Shown here in pieces: positions 39,060 through 52,085 of a stretch of DNA of 64,000 bases (positions are counted from its first letter, which is position 1; each line of letters opens with the position of its first letter). Source of the DNA: Chrysaora quinquecirrha. Lineage: Eukaryota; Cnidaria; Scyphozoa; Semaeostomeae; Pelagiidae. A program made the position numbers and the translations under genes. The stretch lies in NCBI GenBank assembly GCA_014526335.1, contig JACTAT010000060.1:974319-1038318 (forward strand). The letters are read 5' to 3'. The notes beneath the pieces are model-generated. The model saw nothing but the letters and a program-made list of their open reading frames with translations. It did not search any database and was not told where the DNA came from.

Positions 39060-39440
39060 TTTTCTGCGTTTTTTCCGCAGTCTTCTCTGAGATTCATGTA
39101 TAGCGCATGTGCTGCGGAAAGCTTTGCATATTGTTCTCTCGGTCCTGTTTAACGTGCTTTACATTTAAGTCACGTTTTCTTCCGTGTTTCTGCGCCCTTT
39201 TGCGTTTTGTTTATCTGTTACGAAGATTTCTGCGTTTTACCGCATTTTCTCCCGTGTTTTTGTGTTTCTTCCGTGTTTCTCTTTTCTTTTGCTTTTTCTG
39301 GTTTCTTTTACGCTTTCTCGTCCTTTCTTTTGCGCTCTTTTGACCTATGAAAAAATCTTTCGTTCATACCACGTTTTCTAGAACTTCTAACTTGTTTCTG
39401 CAGTATTCTGCAGTGAATCGCGTTTATCGCGGTTTTTCCG
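39060..39440. repeat. CGTTTTCTGCGTTTT-type T-rich degenerate repeat
   Basis: Imperfect units of TTCCGTGTTTCTGCG, TGCGTTTTACCGC and CTTTTCTGG repeat through this stretch. Any open frames (F/C/L-rich) are compositional. 38720-39060 shows nothing recognisable. Confidence 0.55.
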
Positions 39441-39599
39441 TTTTCAGCATTCTGCGCAAGAGCAATGGCAGCTCAGCACTGATTGGTGGAAACTATAGCA
39501 ACCTGTTAGATTGTGGAAACATGCTTTCTGAAATTAAAAGATCAAAAAATATTTTACCCCAATAATTATGTTACCAGCATGTTCACTAGCAGGTACACA

Positions 39600-39833
39600 T
39601 CTCAAACAACCAATCAATTTTTGCCAAATTCTTGATGAAAGACAACTTGGCTACCATTTTGTGACGTATCGACACAAGCAGGAAATTCTTAACTAACCAA
39701 TCAGATTGCGAGAAATATTTTGCTAACCAATCAAATTGCACGTAAATGCAGAATTACTTCCGGCCTTATCCGTGGATGGTGAAGTGAATGACTAGAAGAC
39801 AACTGGCCTAAGCAAAGAAAGGAAAAGAGCAAA
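39600..39833 (+). promoter_or_regulatory. Putative LMAN1 promoter with three CCAAT boxes
   Basis: AACCAATCA-type boxes occur at 39608, 39695 and 39725, with GTGACGTA (CRE-like) at 39661 and ACTTCCGG (ETS-like) at 39749. No TATA box is evident. The assignment rests on position and motifs only. Confidence 0.4.
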
Positions 39834-42800
39834 ATGGAAGGCGGTTTGGGTTTGGTGTTTTTCGGGCTTTTAGCAATAGTACAAGCAAGTAATGGCCGAA
39901 GACACACAAGGTTTGAATACAAGTTCAGTTTCAAAGGACCTCATCTCGTAAATAAGCAGGGAAATGTGCCGTTTTGGAAACATTATGGAAGTGAGTATTT
40001 TTATGGGCCTAATCAATCACATATGATATGATCCTCTCTAGCACTCTCCTTCTTGCGTTCGTGATGCTTAATGTTTAGTTTTTGGATTCGCTTCCTATTA
40101 TTTTTTGATGTTCTAAAATATTAGCATTATTTATAAATAAAAAGATATAAATAACGCTATGAATATAACATAAAAACAGACAGAATTAAAACTGTTATTG
40201 TTGGTTGGTTAACTGTTTGCAAAAGAAACAGTTGGACATTTTTGTAGCAATAACAAGTTATTATACATTTACAGCTGAAATTATTGTAGTCCTACTAATC
40301 TCCATAAGGGTTCAACCTCAAATAGGGGCATTCCGTAAACAGGGGCACTGGAACAAAGTAGGCTGTGGGGGCAACTGCCCCCTTGCCTTGCCCTCACAAA
40401 TGTTTCTAAATTCTTTTACTTTCCTATTGTTTCACGCCTAAAATTTGTTGCTTCTCCTCTTGCCACTGTTTGTTGTTTCCAGGACCTTTGTCCTCAAAGT
40501 ATAAGGATCAGAAAAAGGCTGAGTGATAACAGTGCAGTGTTACCACATGTGCTATTTATTCTTAAGGTCTGTGGTTCAAATCCAGGGAGGGAACCTTGCT
40601 CTCAAAGACTCTGATGACCACATAAAATGGTGGGCCCATCTCAAAATTTATTTGGACACTATAGAACCCTGGATTTGAAGGTGCTGTGGCATTGTGGTGT
40701 AATCCAACTGACTCGTGGTGTCAGAAGCTGGTGTGGTCAGGGCTCGAGCCCAGCCACGGTAGCGTCACAGCCATGGTTGAGGTCTAAATTAGTTAACCTA
40801 CTACTGAGATCCTAGCCACTGGCACTAAAACACCATTTCACCTTCACCAGAAGCACTGAGGACATAAAAACCCTTTGGCAGTGACCACCCTCAGTGCCAG
40901 TGGAAAGGTTGATGTGGTGTTAATATTCCATAATGACTGCTTAGTGCATGAGACCTCAAAAATTAACCACACCAACCAGCTCAGTAGACATGTAATGTTG
41001 CTGGGTACTGGAAAAGAACTATAAACTATAAAATGAAACTAAGACTGAAATGCACTTATCAGAAAACTGAATTCCTGATTACTGATTGGTGCATTTCAAT
41101 CCGTATATTGATTCCACCTTATTCAGTTGTCTGTTTCTACAAAAAGTACTACAAGTATGTTATAGTTTACTGGAATAAAGGCCTTGTTCCCATCACTGAC
41201 GTGGTGTTATGAGAGCATGCCTTAGTCTGAAAGATCCATTTTGTTTGAATATACATAGCAAAAATACAGTGCTACAATTAAGGTATTAAGATAAGAGGTG
41301 GTGTGGCCAAGGCACTCGTCTCACGATCGCAAGATCGTTGATTCAAATTTTGTCGGGGCCACTTTTTCAACAAGCCTACAGTCAACTCAGCTGTCCATCC
41401 TTCTGAGGTCGGTAAATGAGTACCCAGGGTATTCACTCTAGAATACCAGTCTGGGGGCATAAGCTGCAGGTCCACATCAGCATCAAGCTGCCATACCTAA
41501 AACCTGTGTTAACAAATAGAATGCTTGCTTGCTTGATATTAAGTTGATGCTTTGTATTCCAGGTGCAATTGCTGGAGATGAACAAGTTAGAATTACGCCA
41601 TCTCTCAAGGATCAGAAAGGTAGGTTTAAGATAGCTCTCGCTGGTTTTTTAAATTTGCCTAAAAAATCCAAGGCTTTGTTGCAATATCTTTTTACTACTA
41701 GACAAATATTCAATCTGTAATTTAAGATACTGACTTTTTTATTTTCTGTCAGGCTCAATGTGGACCAAAAACAAGAACACAAATGAATTCTGGGAAATTG
41801 AAGTATCATTCAAAATTACTGGTAGAGGACGTGTCGGCGGAGATGGATTGGTAAGACAGAGTTGAGTGTTAGAACACTATACAATGCCTCTTTGTCAAAT
41901 CGTCTCACTTAGACTTGTCACATTCCTCCCACTCTTTTGGAAACAGCTACTTTTAACCACAACAACACAACTGCTGCTTTGTCAGAGTGGTTGGAGTTGG
42001 GTGGTGGAGTGCCGTGGAGTGTAAACTACAACAAATGTAATTAGTCTACTTTTCACCCTCTTGTTAAACATCTTCCTCCCATCTTTTCAAATTCGTCTCA
42101 TACCTCTTCCTCCCACCTTTTGATTCCTGGCTTTACCAAATCGAAGCTATCCCTGTTAGAAAAAATGTACCTGTTAGACATGCAATTGAGCAAGACCAGG
42201 TCCACTGTCATGGACTTCTTACCTGACTCCCAGATATTGCTACCAATACCTCTAATTGTTGTTGTTGCAAGGAGACAGCTTAAACTTGAACTCATTGCCT
42301 TACAAAACTATTCAAAGAAGTGGTTAGTGGAACCAAAAAGTTCAGGTTCCAGTCAGTCTGCATCCTGAAGTTTTTTACAAAACTCAAAAATTTTTGATCT
42401 CGACTTTCAGCAAGCCAATTTGACTTATGTGTCTGAATTTATCTTTTGTAGGCCATATGGTACACAGAAGAACCTGGCAACACTGGTCCTGTTTTTGGAA
42501 GCTCTGACAACTGGAAAGGAATGGGCCTTTTCTTTGATTCATTTGACAATGATGGAGAGGTATCTAGTCTTATTGTGATTAACTAGCCCTGGTACCCGTC
42601 GGTGCCGGGTTGAAGGTTTTTCAACTTTCCTTTAATAAAGTGGAGACTTTTCTGGGATGCAATGCATTCACATGTTTAATTTGACATATTAATCGTTTCC
42701 GGTATCAATTGGATTTTGTTTGCTGAATCGTACAACTAATAAGCATCATGTTGATTAATTTGACGGCAACATTGCTTCAAGAAATCGTCATCCCGTCGCT

Positions 42801-45800
42801 TATATTTCAATTCTACTACCTATTATTTAATTCTTTTAATTCATAACGTTTTTGAAAAATTGTTTCGCCGAGATGCGGCTTGAAGTGCACCAAGCAGAAA
42901 GAGAAGCCGTATGTGAATGTGCATTGTGTTTTAAACACCAATCAGCTTGCCGGATGCAGCGGGAAGATCATGAGAATTCATTGAAGAGTCCAAGTGAGAA
43001 AACGAACTCTTTCTGTCTACACAAAACCTGTCTTTTGGTTTTGATGTGGTCAGATTCCTGATTCTGTCTTCCAAGGAAATTAATTCAGCCTGCGGGATCA
43101 ATTAACTCAATCAGATCAATCAGCTTGCAGGATTCAGCCCTTATTTTCGATTGGTCATTCCGCAAGTTGATTGGAGTTAAAACACAATGCCATTTCGGCT
43201 TTACTTTCTGATTTGTGCAATTCGATCCGCATCTGGGTATAATTTCCACCTTAGTTTTTGGTCTGTTTCTGACGTTCATACTCTGAGGAGTTTTAGATGA
43301 AAAAGTTTATCGCAACTTCTCTCGTTTAATTGAACAAGGTCCTTCTGTTTTAGCTGAGTAATTTGCTCAAGTTTTGCTTTCGCTTTTTGTAGCAAAATAA
43401 TCCTTATGTGATGGTAATGATGAATGATGGAACAAAAGTATACAATCATTATGGGTAAGTTGAAGTGATTTCTTCTTAATTACCTTACCCTGTTACGTCT
43501 AACCAGATTACATGTTTTTTATATCAAAGAACCTTTGGTTTAAGTTAAGGCTGTAGTTCCTTAATTGTTTAATAAAATGAGTTATGTGTAAACCGTCTTT
43601 TTCTGGAAACAAGTTATTCTTAGTTTTTCATCCGAGTTTGGATAGTTCCTTAACGTTTCTTGAAGTTGCTGTAGCGTCGTGGTGTAATCAAGCTGACTCG
43701 TGGTGTCAGAAGCTCAGTGTGTTCCGGGTTCGAGCCCAGTCACGGTAGCGTCACGGCCAGGGTCGAGGTTTGGATTAGTTAACCTACTACTGAGATCCTA
43801 GCGACTGGCGCTAAAACACCATTTCGGCTTCACCTTCAACTTCTTATCTTTTTGTGAATTTTCAGCCTAGAGTTCCTCATAGGGTTAATTTATTTGGATT
43901 CGTGAATTGTTGGGAAAAGGGTGATTTGGCAGCTTACACTTAGAGCGGGGCAACGGGATTAGAACCTCGTTTGTATCCTAGACTGATTTCCTGAGTCGTA
44001 GTTATTCGATATTGAAATAAATGCTTGGACGCTCAAACAACCAGTCTGAGTGACCTCGGTTTGGTATTAGTCTCGGTCTGATGAGCGAAAACAGGGACTA
44101 AAGTAATAAGTCTATTTGTATCCCTCTTTTTTATTCGTTTTGTTCCTTTGATTATCTTAAGCTTCATTCCTTTTTATAGAGATGGTTTTAACCAGCAACT
44201 TGGTGGTTGTATGAGAGATTTCCGAAACAGGCCTAATCCAGTTCGAGCTAAAGTTCGCTATTTTGATGGTGTCCTAACGGTAAGTTAGACTCACTACATA
44301 AGTCCCACTACTTTGCTCGATGTTGTTGTTGTTGTTTTCTACAATCGCTCTGTTGGAGTGACAAATCAAAATAAGAGGAGCGTAAACTAGAGACTCATGT
44401 AGTGAGTCTAACGGTAAGTAACATTAAATGATTTTATTGACACTTGTCTCCAGACCTGGATAAGCTGTTTTAAAATGACACAGGCTATTGTTGCAGCTAT
44501 CTTTTTTATTTCATGCTTTTTTGAGATTTGAAATCCCTTATTCTTTTGCTACTGTGACAAAGGCAAGTTTCCACTTGTGCGAGCTTGGTCGTGCGACACA
44601 TGTAATCGCTTCACTGGAGAGCAGTCCCCCGAATGATTTCCACTACTGTGGATTTGGTCGCTCCACCAGCGGTCTGAGCCATCTGATTAGCTCTGCTCTT
44701 TCTGGTCGCTATTTAAAGTCAATGTTTCTTCCATGTTAAGTCGCACGATCGCTCATTATAAGAGAATTTTCGTCACTTCAACGAACTACGCAAGCCCAGA
44801 GAACTGGTCACGAACGCAGAAGTGGAAACGCGGCCTTAAAGGCAGAGTCCAGAAAAGTGTTCATCCTTCCTCCAGACAAAAACGCCCCTAGCTGGGAACC
44901 TTCCTTTGGGTGTGGCCAAATATTTTCTATTGTTCTAATGGACCTTCCTCCGGTCAATGACCGTGTGACCGTAACTTTTTCCTGACTCTGCAGGCTGGAT
45001 ACAATAGTCAATTGTCTGTTGTGAGTGAGACCCGCGCTTTTTCTTCAGGTATTTTATCACAATGGAATGTCAACAAAAGATGAAGATTACGAGCTTTGCA
45101 TGAGAGCTGAGAATGTGCCAATGCCAAAACAAGGATATTTTGGTATCTCTGCTGCTACTGGCGGTCTTGCAGGTAAGGAAAACCCCTGAATATTTTGTCC
45201 TTCTTGTTGATTGTCATTGGTGCTGTCGGTGTATGTCAGGGGGTTATATAAATTGAAAATACTCAAATGCCAGAACAAAACTACTTTGATATATATACTG
45301 TATCAGGTGCTACTGGCAGACTTGCGGTTAAGGTTGAAGCCCCCCTGGAAGTCTTCGTTTTCCTCTTTATATGCATGGTTAAAACGATTTTTCCAGGAGG
45401 GAATGTTAATTGAAAATGTGTAATACCACCTTAAAGCACTGAAGCAACCGATAGTGGACTTGCAATAAGGAAGGAGCCCCCTGACTATTTTCTTTTTCCT
45501 ATTACATTCCTGATTAAAACGATTTGTCCCGGAGGGTAGGTCAATTGAAAAAATGTGCAATGCCAAATAATGGGTATATTAATATGTTCCTCACCCACCA
45601 ATGATGGACTTTCAAGAAAGCAAGAAACCTCCTGAAAAATTTCTTTGTTAGTTTATATTTATGGTTAAAACAATTTGTTCCGGAGGGTACGTTAATAGAC
45701 GCTTCCGCAAAAGATGGCCGCCGTTTTCGCCTATTGTTTTCGTTAAGGATTTTCGAAAGGAATTCTGGGAATAATTTCCTTAGTTACGCTTTTTACATAG

Positions 45801-48800
45801 CTGCAGACGTTAAATTTGTAGCTAAGGAAATTATTCCCAGAACTCCCTTCGCAAAATCTTAAGAAAAACAAGGGATTGACAGAAACGGCCGCCATCTTTT
45901 ATGGAAACCTCTATTGAAAATGTGCAAATGCCAGATAAAAGGTACTTATGAAGGACGACTTTACATGCAACGAATTATTTTTTACCCCTATACTGCATGA
46001 TAGAAAACATTTGATTTTGTTTGATTTCTCTAGATGATCATGATGTGCTGAAGTTCTCGACATACAGCCTGAAACAAGTTACTGAAGAGGTAGCATAATG
46101 ATTTTCTTAGCAAAACTGAAAGTGTTGTGAAGATTATTTCGTTCACCTTGTTCTCAGGGCAAGACACTCTCAAGGAAGACAACTTGTTGTGTTTTATGTA
46201 TATTATATTTGCACTATTTACATAGGCCTATCGACAATCCATACAATCCTTAATTTAAATTAGCGACAATCCACGTTGAGTTGCAGTTACGCCCCCTCCA
46301 CTGGCCTAAGCCAGGGAGTGGCTTACTTGACGTACGTCCTAATCACTTTCTGTTCTTTCTACAACTAACTCTCGAATTCTGAAGTTCAAACTGTTATGCG
46401 TACACGTATACATTTCCAGACGGTTATTGCCTAATATGGTATGCCTATTTAAAGCTATGCATTTCCGCCATATTCCTATTGGCTGATTTACAACACTTAC
46501 GTTATGACTAATGATGGGGCGATGATTTTTACAACAGAAAGTCGATTGATGATAATTAGCTGAAAATAAAGTTTTTATAAGTAACTGCATTATAACTTCT
46601 TCAAAATAGAAAAAGCCAGAAAAGACAATTTCAGAAGATGAACGAAAGAAATTAACAGAACAATATGATCAATATGCTCAACAACTTGAAAAGGAAAAAG
46701 AAACGTAAGAGAAAAAATCAAATCTATTTCTTCTGATTTCTTTCTCTAGAAACAGTATTTATACGTATGATATTTAATTCCTTTATCTATATATATAAAA
46801 CAGAACTGTTTGTATGTATGTATGTATGTATATATGTTCGCTTATAACTCAAGAACCACTCCACGGACTGAAAAACAAAAGGTATCTCTGTAATCGGCAT
46901 TATCCGGAGAGTGTCCTCGGCGAAAAAAATTTTCAAAAACGTTATGAATTAAAAGAATTCAAGATAAATAGGTAGTAGAATGGAAATAAAAGCGACGGGA
47001 TACCGATTTCTTGAAGCCATGTTGACGTCAAATTAATCAACATGATGCTTATTAGTTTTACGATTCGCCTTAACAAAAATAGATTGATACAAGAAAAGAT
47101 TAATCCGTCAAATTAAACATGTGAATGAATTGTATCTCAGAAACGTCTCCACTTTATTAAAGAAAAGTTGAAAAATTTCAACCCGGCATCGACGGGTACC
47201 AGGGCTAGTTTAATATAAAAGATGATAATTAAACATATTGATTCATACATTTTCTCACACTACAGTTACAAAGCACAGCACCCTGACAAATTTCGCCAGG
47301 AAGATGGAAAGGTAATGCTTTGGTTATTTTTTCCGGGGGGCAAATAAGTTAGGATTTAGCTCAGTTTTCTCTCCTTTTACATTGAAATACACTCGTTTCT
47401 TATAAGAATATTGTTTATGAGAATATTCAGGCTTAAAATCATCCTAATATTGCTCAGCCTCAGCTCCCATATTTTTGTCTCATTTTTCAGCAGATGCCTG
47501 TTTTGCAATGTAAGAACGAAACTTCATGACTGTTAACAACATTCTTATTGTTATAATAGTTCAATTTTTCTTTCGCTCTAACATTTCCTCGTAATGAGAT
47601 AACTTTTTTTTTAACTATGTTCCCCTGAAACCATATCAGGTTTGAAAAATTAGAATACTTTAAGAATATATTCAGGCTCAAAACGAACATTTCTTAAGAA
47701 TATAGAGGCTGGACAAAATTTATAGTATTCTTATAAAAAAAAGAGTGTATGCGGAAAATGGCTTCTTAACGTACAAAATAATGTTATAGCTATTATTTCC
47801 TACTTTTTATTCAGATAGATTTGTAGTGTAAATTCTGTTTTGTTTTTTTTTTTAGTTTGAAAACATTTACGATCGTGATGTACGTCTTATTTATGAAGGA
47901 CAGTCATCAATTCACAAACTAATCGGGTAAGATTTCTCTTCTGTATCAGTCCCCCCCCCATTGAACCAAATAAAAAAGCAGAGTGCAAATATAGAAAGAG
48001 AATATCCCCGGGGGTGCACTATGTATAATTTGGGTACTGGGGCTGGTATTGATTTTTGCAATTTTTGTATAAGAAAAGGTCTTCATTTCCACGATTTTGG
48101 TATAAGGACGGTGTCAGTTTTCACGATTTTGGTGTTTTGGCATAAGGAACGGTGAAGATTTTCTCGATTTTGGTAAAGGAACGGTCTCCATTTTCACGAT
48201 TTTTATGATTGAAGAATAATTGTCGTCGTAATTTCATCAAAGTATCCCGCCAGGTAGGCCAAAAAACGTGAAAAACAAAATATGATCCAACAAACTGTAG
48301 TGCATTTTTCCCTGAAAAGTATCAATGCAATCATTTATCATAATCAGTTATCTTTGCATTTCATTGCGTAGAGTCTATCTGCTTCTGGAATCTAAATTGT
48401 TTGTTAGAAACGCGTTTGACGCCTAGAGACGAGGTTTGGATATCGATACTGGATTTTGAATAATTAATTGAGAAATTTTGATTGTTGAAACAGAAATACT
48501 AGTTCATAACATTACAAACAGAACTTTATCTATTGTAGGACATAGGACAACCGTAACTGTTTAGAGTTTCAGCTTAGCTGCGGTTTGATCATTGTCTTGC
48601 CAGAGTCGATTTTTTATATTGATTGTAGCTAATGTGGGTAATTTCTTTACGCAGAACCCTTCATGGCAAGACTGGCGAGCTAACAACCCAAGTGAACAAT
48701 TTACATAATACCGTTGCAAAAATGCAAGCTGGAGGCAGTGTAGGTGCATCATCAGGCAGTGCTATTACCAGACAAGAATTCAACAGTTTATTGAATGCAC

Positions 48801-51800
48801 AAAATGAACTAAAAAATGGTGTTGTTAGCTTAAGGTGAGGTTTCTTTACAACATTGATTCAATCTTTATGCAACATCTTGCAACAAATGTTGCACACTAC
48901 AACATAGGTAACTAAACGATGTAACATCGGGCAGTGCAATTACCAGACAGGAATTCAACAGTTTATTGAATGCACAAAGTGAACTAAAAAATGGTGTTGA
49001 TAGTTTAAGGTGATGTTTGTTTGCAACATTGGTTCAATTTTAATGAAACATCTTGCAACGAATGTTGCACGGTGCCACATTGGTAACCAAAAGTTGCAAC
49101 ATCTTGAAACAAATATTCTACAACGCAACATGGGTAGCCAAACAATGCAATATCTTGCAATCAATATTGCACAGTTCAACATGAGTAACCAAACTATGCA
49201 ACATCACGCCTGCAACGAATGTTGCGTCAAAGCGTTGCATCAATTTTTCCAGACTTAACACCTGCCAAAAGACTTGAAACACACGCAGTATTTGTACCTA
49301 ATTCATACCTGCTCGAACCCATCTATCCGTAAACAATGCTGGTTTCTGACTACCCCACGAGCACCAGTATTGCGGTCTATAAAAGTTCCGACTGTAGACG
49401 AACAGAACGGCATTATTTTGGGAGGAGGGGGTTGATTTTCATGTAACCCTATAGCTTGATTTCCCGGCATGCGCAGAGTGCTCAGTTTGATCATCTAAAA
49501 GAAGTTATGTTTTGCTTTTTGTCTGAAAATATTGGTATCCTTAGACTTCTGTACAGTACTCCAGGTCTTTCGTATATGGTTGAATTTTATAAGCAATTTT
49601 GCCCTAAATTTGGCCGTCTTCATCTTGATTTTACATCGTGGTAGTTTTTTAGGTTGGCTGTCGATAATTTGAAAGGAGGTCCTCAACCACACCCAAAGAT
49701 GGATGAAATACACCAAAATTTGCAGACAGTGTTAGACAATGTTGGACATTTAATTGCAAAAAGCCAGGTAACTAGATCATTAACAATTTGTGACTAACTA
49801 ACTAACTAAATGACTGACTGACTGACTGACTGACTGACTGACTGACTGACTGACTGACTGACTGACTGACTGACTGACTGACTGACTGACTGACTGACTG
49901 ACTGACTGACTGACTGACTGACTGACTGACTGACTGACTGACTGACTGACTGACTGACTGACTCACTGACTCACTGACTCACTGACTCACTGACTCACTG
50001 ACTCACTGACTCACTGACTCACTGACTCACTGACTCACTGACTCACTGACTCACTGACTCACTGACTCACTGACTCACTGACTCACTGACTCACTGACTC
50101 ACTGACTCACTGACTGACCTCCACTTCAGCCTAGTGCTACAGAAACAGTTACATGAGGCTGTCACCCTGCAAAACAGGTATCTAGTAGGGTCAGGCAAGT
50201 TACATGAATCATTGTGGTAGATTGTAAAATTATTATGCATTTTCTTGCTACCCTTCCACATTTTCTTGCTCTTCTATTTTGTTCTTTTTTCTTCAAAAAT
50301 GGTGACCGAATGTTTAAAGATCCGCCCTGAATCGTCTTTAGGGGGTTAATAAAGTCTTTTTCTATCAAAATAAGTCGATTTGACCGACTAACTGACTGAC
50401 TGACTGACTGACTGACTGACTGACTGCCTGACTGACTGACTGACTGACTGACTGACTGACTGACTGACTGACTGACTGACTGACTGACTGACTGACTGAC
50501 TGACTGACTGACTGACTGACTGACTGACTGACTGACTGACTGACTGACTGACTGACTGACTGACTGACTGACTGACTGACTGACTGACTGACTGACTGAC
50601 TGACTGACTGACTGACTGACTGACTGACTGACTGACTGACTGACTGACTGACTGACTCACTGACTCACTGACTCACTGACTCACTGACTCACTGACTCAC
50701 TGACTGACCTCCACCTCAGCCTAGTGCTACAGAAACAGTTACATGAGGCTGTCACCCTGCAAAAAAGGTATCTAGTAGGGTCAGGCAAGTTACATGAATC
50801 ATTGTGGTGGATTGTAAAATTATTATGCATTTTCTTGCTACCCTTCCACATTTTGTTCTTTTTTCTTCAAAAATGGTGACCGAATGTTTAAAGATCCGCC
50901 CTGAATCGTCTTTAGGGGGTTAATAAAGTCTTTTTCTATCAAAATAAGTCGATTTGACCGACTAACTGACTGACTGACTGACTGACTGACTGACTGACTG
51001 ACTGACTGACTGACTGACTGACTGACTGACTGACTGACTGACTGACTGACTGACTGACTGACTGACTGACTGACTGACTGACTGACTGACTGACTGACTG
51101 ACTGACTGACTGACTGACTGACTGACTGACTGACTGACTGACTGACTGACTGACTGACTGACTGACTGACTGACTGACTGACTGACTGACTGACTGACTG
51201 ACTGACTGACTGACTGACTGACTGACTCACTGACTCACTGACTCACTGACTCACTGACTCACTGACTCATTGACTGACCTCCACCTCAGCCTAGTGCTAC
51301 AGAAACAGTTACATGAGGCTGTCACCCTGCAAAAAGGTATCTAGTAGGGTCAGGCAAGTTACATGAATCATTGTGGTGGATTGTAAAATTATTATGCATT
51401 TTCTTGCTACCCTTCCACATTTTGTTCTTTTTCTTCAAAATGGTGACCGAATGTTTAAAGATCCGCCCTGAATCGTCTTTAGGGGTTAATAAAGTCTTTT
51501 CTATCAAAATAAGTCGATTTGACCAACTGACTGACTGACTGACTGACTGACTGACTGACTGACTGACTGACTGACTGACTGACTGACTGACTGACTGACT
51601 GACTGACTGACTGACTGACTGACTGACTGACTGACTGACTGACTGACTGACTGACTGACTGACTGACTGACTGACTGACTGACTGACTGACTGACTGACT
51701 GACTGACTGACTGACTGACTGACTGACTGACTGACTGACTGACTGACTGACTGACTGACTGACTGACTGACTGACTGACTGACTGACTGACTGACTGACT

Positions 51801-52050
51801 GACTGACTGACTGACTGACTGACTGACTGACTGACTGACTGACTGACTGACTGACTGACTGACTGACTCACTGACCGACTCACTGACTGACTGACTCACT
51901 GACTCACTGACTGACTGACTGACTGACGGACTTAGTGACTCACTGACTAGCTGACTGACTCACTGACTCACTGACTCACTGACTAGCTGGCTGACTGACT
52001 TACTCACTAACCAACTGACCCACTAGCCAACTAACTAACTAACTAGCTAG

Positions 52051-52085
<35 letters not shown>

